Of a stretch of 7,391 bases of DNA, positions 6,004 to 7,391 are shown one piece after another. The notes beneath the pieces are model-generated. The model saw nothing but the letters and a program-made list of their open reading frames with translations. It was not told the DNA's origin and did not search any database. The stretch is from JBBIJH01 sp037446075 (lineage in GTDB: Bacteria; Bacteroidota; Ignavibacteria; UBA10030; JAHEZR01). The stretch is taken from positions 1-7,391 of the forward strand of contig JBBIJH010000135.1 of NCBI GenBank assembly GCA_037446075.1. Direction: 5' to 3'. The first letter of the stretch is position 1. Each line of letters starts with the position of its first letter. The position numbers were made by a program, and so were the translations under genes.

Positions 6004-6232
6004 ACACATCGCAGGGTAAGAACTCACAAACAGGGCAAGCGGCCAGCTGGATTCAAAATAGCTTTCAAGGCTCGGCGTAATGAATGCTTACAAGGCGCCA
6101 CGAGAAGAGTGCGGGGGAAGTGAAGATGGCCCGATGGGCAAGGTTGCAGGAGAAGCTTCCAGTCAGTGACGGGGTGGCGTTACGCTATCGAGATGTGCCT
6201 GGCGGAGATCGATGGAACATAGAAGGTCCGAA
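6004..6232. other. Gene-poor stretch between lrp and rpe
   Basis: I see no recognisable gene, RNA or terminator here. The only open frame of note is on the plus strand: 50 codons from ATG at 6084 to TAG at 6234-6236, directly preceded by a TGA. Its product (starting M-L-T-R-R-H-E-K-S-A) matches nothing I know, and it has no clear ribosome binding site. CAGCTGG occurs at 5986-5992 and again at 6044-6050. No T-tract hairpin follows rpe, so where rpe transcription stops is unclear. Confidence 0.45.
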
Positions 6233-6910
6233 CTAGACGATGAAGTCCCTTTTCACCCCCTTTGCTTTCTTCCTCAGGAGACGGACGTTTCCCACCACGT
6301 CCCGAGAGTTGAAAATGGCTGCCCCAGCCACGATCACGTCAGCACCTGCCGAGGCGACCCGTTGAATGTTCGTCGCGTCAATGCCGCCATCCACTTCGAG
6401 GAGCACTCCTGGCTTGTACCTCCTCACCAGAGCGGCCGCCTCTTTGATCTTTTTCAACGTGAACGGTAGGAACTCTTGCCCTCCAAAACCAGGATTCACT
6501 GACATGATAAGGAGGAGGTCGATTTCCCCTATGATTTCCTTTACGAGGGACAGTGGGCTGGAAGGATTCAAGGCAACGCCGGCTTTTGCCCCGAGCTGCT
6601 TAATCTGTTGGATCGTCCGGCTCAGATGTGTGCAGGTTTCGAAATGTACCGTGATGGAGTCAGCACCAGCATCTCGGAACTCCATTAGATACTCATCCGG
6701 ATTTGAGATCATCAGGTGTGTGTCAAAGTAAAGCTTCGTTGTCCTACGCAAGGATCGGATCAACATTGGACCAAAGGACAGGTTCGGCACGAAGTGGCCG
6801 TCCATTACATCGAGATGAAGCCAGTCGACCTGAGCTTCCTCGAGTTGGGCGACTGCAGTCTTGAGATCAGAAAAATCAGCAGTGAGAATGGAGGCCGAAA
6901 GTTTAAGCAT
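6233..6910 (-). CDS. rpe: Ribulose-phosphate 3-epimerase
   Basis: Interconverts D-ribulose 5-phosphate and D-xylulose 5-phosphate in the pentose phosphate pathway (and the Calvin cycle where present); a cytosolic metal-dependent TIM barrel. The 225 residues are the usual length. Family motifs are all present: L-S-A-S-I-L (4-9), W-L-H-L-D-V-M-D-G-H-F-V-P-N (30-43), F-D-T-H-L-M-I (62-68), M-S-V-N-P-G-F-G-G-Q-E-F (136-147), L-E-V-D-G-G-I (171-177) and A-D-V-I-V-A-G-A-A-I-F (190-200), which holds the phosphate-binding loop. His32, Asp34, His65 and Asp174 are the expected metal ligands, with Asp34 and Asp174 also the acid-base pair; all are intact. The ATG has GGAG six bases upstream. The gene starts 25 bases after the PASTA gene and is probably co-transcribed with it. 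Confidence 0.97.
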   Translation of the reverse strand: MLKLSASILTADFSDLKTAVAQLEEAQVDWLHLDVMDGHFVPNLSFGPMLIRSLRRTTKLYFDTHLMISNPDEYLMEFRDAGADSITVHFETCTHLSRTIQQIKQLGAKAGVALNPSSPLSLVKEIIGEIDLLLIMSVNPGFGGQEFLPFTLKKIKEAAALVRRYKPGVLLEVDGGIDATNIQRVASAGADVIVAGAAIFNSRDVVGNVRLLRKKAKGVKRDFIV

Positions 6911-6935
6911 GGGTCACTCCGTCTGGTCGGTGGAC

Positions 6936-7391
6936 TTAATTCTCTCTGAACTCCTTGGGCTTCTCGGGGCTAGCGTGAGCGACAAATAAATCAACTGGCT
7001 GACCCAGGCCCACTAAGTCTCCCGCTCGAGGATACTGCTCGAGCACCGTGTTCGGCAAGAGTTCGAGGCTCTCCTGAAAAGAAACATTTCCCAATTTCAA
7101 TCCGCGTTGGAGTAGAAGCTTCTGAGCTTCAGGAAGAATTCTTCCGACGAGATTCGGCACTACGATTCGGTCGCTTTCTTTGCCTTGACTGATAACTACG
7201 GAGATGCTGCTGCCCTTGCGCACCATCGAACCCGCAGCGCTGCTCTGGTCAATGATCGTGTTGGGAGGGAATTCGTCGGAGGGCACAAATTCTTCCCCTC
7301 CCAGACTGAGGCCCACCCGTTCGAGGGCAAACTTAGCGTCTCGAAGAGACCGTCCTCGAAGGAGCGGTACTTCAACAACGGGCTCTCCCCC
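6936..7391 (-). CDS. PASTA-domain protein (5' end outside window)
   Basis: The visible 151 residues are the C-terminal part; the frame is open to the right edge, so no start is called. It contains two consecutive PASTA domains: the first from V-E-V-P-L-L-R-G-R-S to S-V-V-I-S-Q-G (about 5-69 of the visible part), the second from I-V-V-P-N-L-V-G to V-D-L-F-V-A-H-A (about 75-140), and then a short charged tail ending F-R-E-N. Each domain shows the typical V-P-x-L-x-G-x-x-x-x-x-A opening and the P...G..V..G..V turn. PASTA domains bind peptidoglycan fragments or beta-lactams and occur outside the membrane in penicillin-binding proteins, Ser/Thr kinases, or as stand-alone membrane-anchored proteins. 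The missing N terminus decides which; neither a kinase nor a transpeptidase domain is visible. The ribosome binding site of rpe lies in the 25-base gap after it. Confidence 0.9.
   Translation of the reverse strand, partial: GGEPVVEVPLLRGRSLRDAKFALERVGLSLGGEEFVPSDEFPPNTIIDQSSAAGSMVRKGSSISVVISQGKESDRIVVPNLVGRILPEAQKLLLQRGLKLGNVSFQESLELLPNTVLEQYPRAGDLVGLGQPVDLFVAHASPEKPKEFREN

Noticed and set aside
6004..6232. tRNA or structured RNA in the lrp-rpe gap
   Set aside because: No cloverleaf arms, no GTTCRA-type loop in a proper context, and no strong long-range pairing could be found.
6936..7316. GTG at 7316 as the start of the PASTA protein
   Set aside because: It falls in the middle of the first PASTA domain, whose beginning is encoded upstream in the same open frame up to the window edge.

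Overview
The window looks like a piece of a bacterial chromosome of moderate GC content, assembled from short reads: one run of ten Ns interrupts an otherwise intact glutamine synthetase gene. No marker here fixes the taxon. A type I-beta glutamine synthetase behind an Lrp-type regulator, a PASTA protein next to rpe, and a crotonase of a kind I associate with Bacteroidota and Ignavibacteriota make a member of the FCB group my best guess, at low confidence. There are no tRNA or rRNA genes, CRISPR arrays or intact mobile elements.

All eight convincing genes are on the minus strand, so the order of transcription is right to left. (1) At the right edge a protein with two PASTA domains (5' end outside the window) is followed after 25 bases by rpe, ribulose-phosphate 3-epimerase. 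(2) After a gene-poor stretch of about 400 bases comes an lrp/AsnC regulator followed by glnA. This pair has a near-consensus promoter (TTGACA, 17 bases, TATATT), two AT-rich palindromes just upstream of the -35 box, and a strong intrinsic terminator after glnA, so it reads as one self-contained nitrogen-assimilation unit. (3) Between glnA and the next gene lie about 770 bases with no intact gene. They hold the decayed remains of a toxin-antitoxin pair: a RelE/ParE-type toxin broken by at least two lesions, preceded by a probable antitoxin remnant. (4) Then come an enoyl-CoA hydratase/isomerase family gene, apt (adenine phosphoribosyltransferase, probably with a TTG start), a tryptophanase-type beta-eliminating lyase, and at the left edge a truncated zinc-ribbon membrane protein. 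The short gaps suggest joint transcription of the first two genes and of the last two, with 120 bases separating apt from the lyase.

Most of the window is housekeeping metabolism: pentose phosphate pathway, ammonia assimilation, purine salvage, amino-acid and acyl-CoA catabolism. I did not find a convincing new system. The observations most worth a second look are the toxin-antitoxin fossil, the operator-like palindromes of the lrp-glnA promoter, the lyase that has tyrosine phenol-lyase length and numbering but tryptophanase specificity residues, and the assembly gap that would make an automatic annotation call a wrong glnA C terminus.
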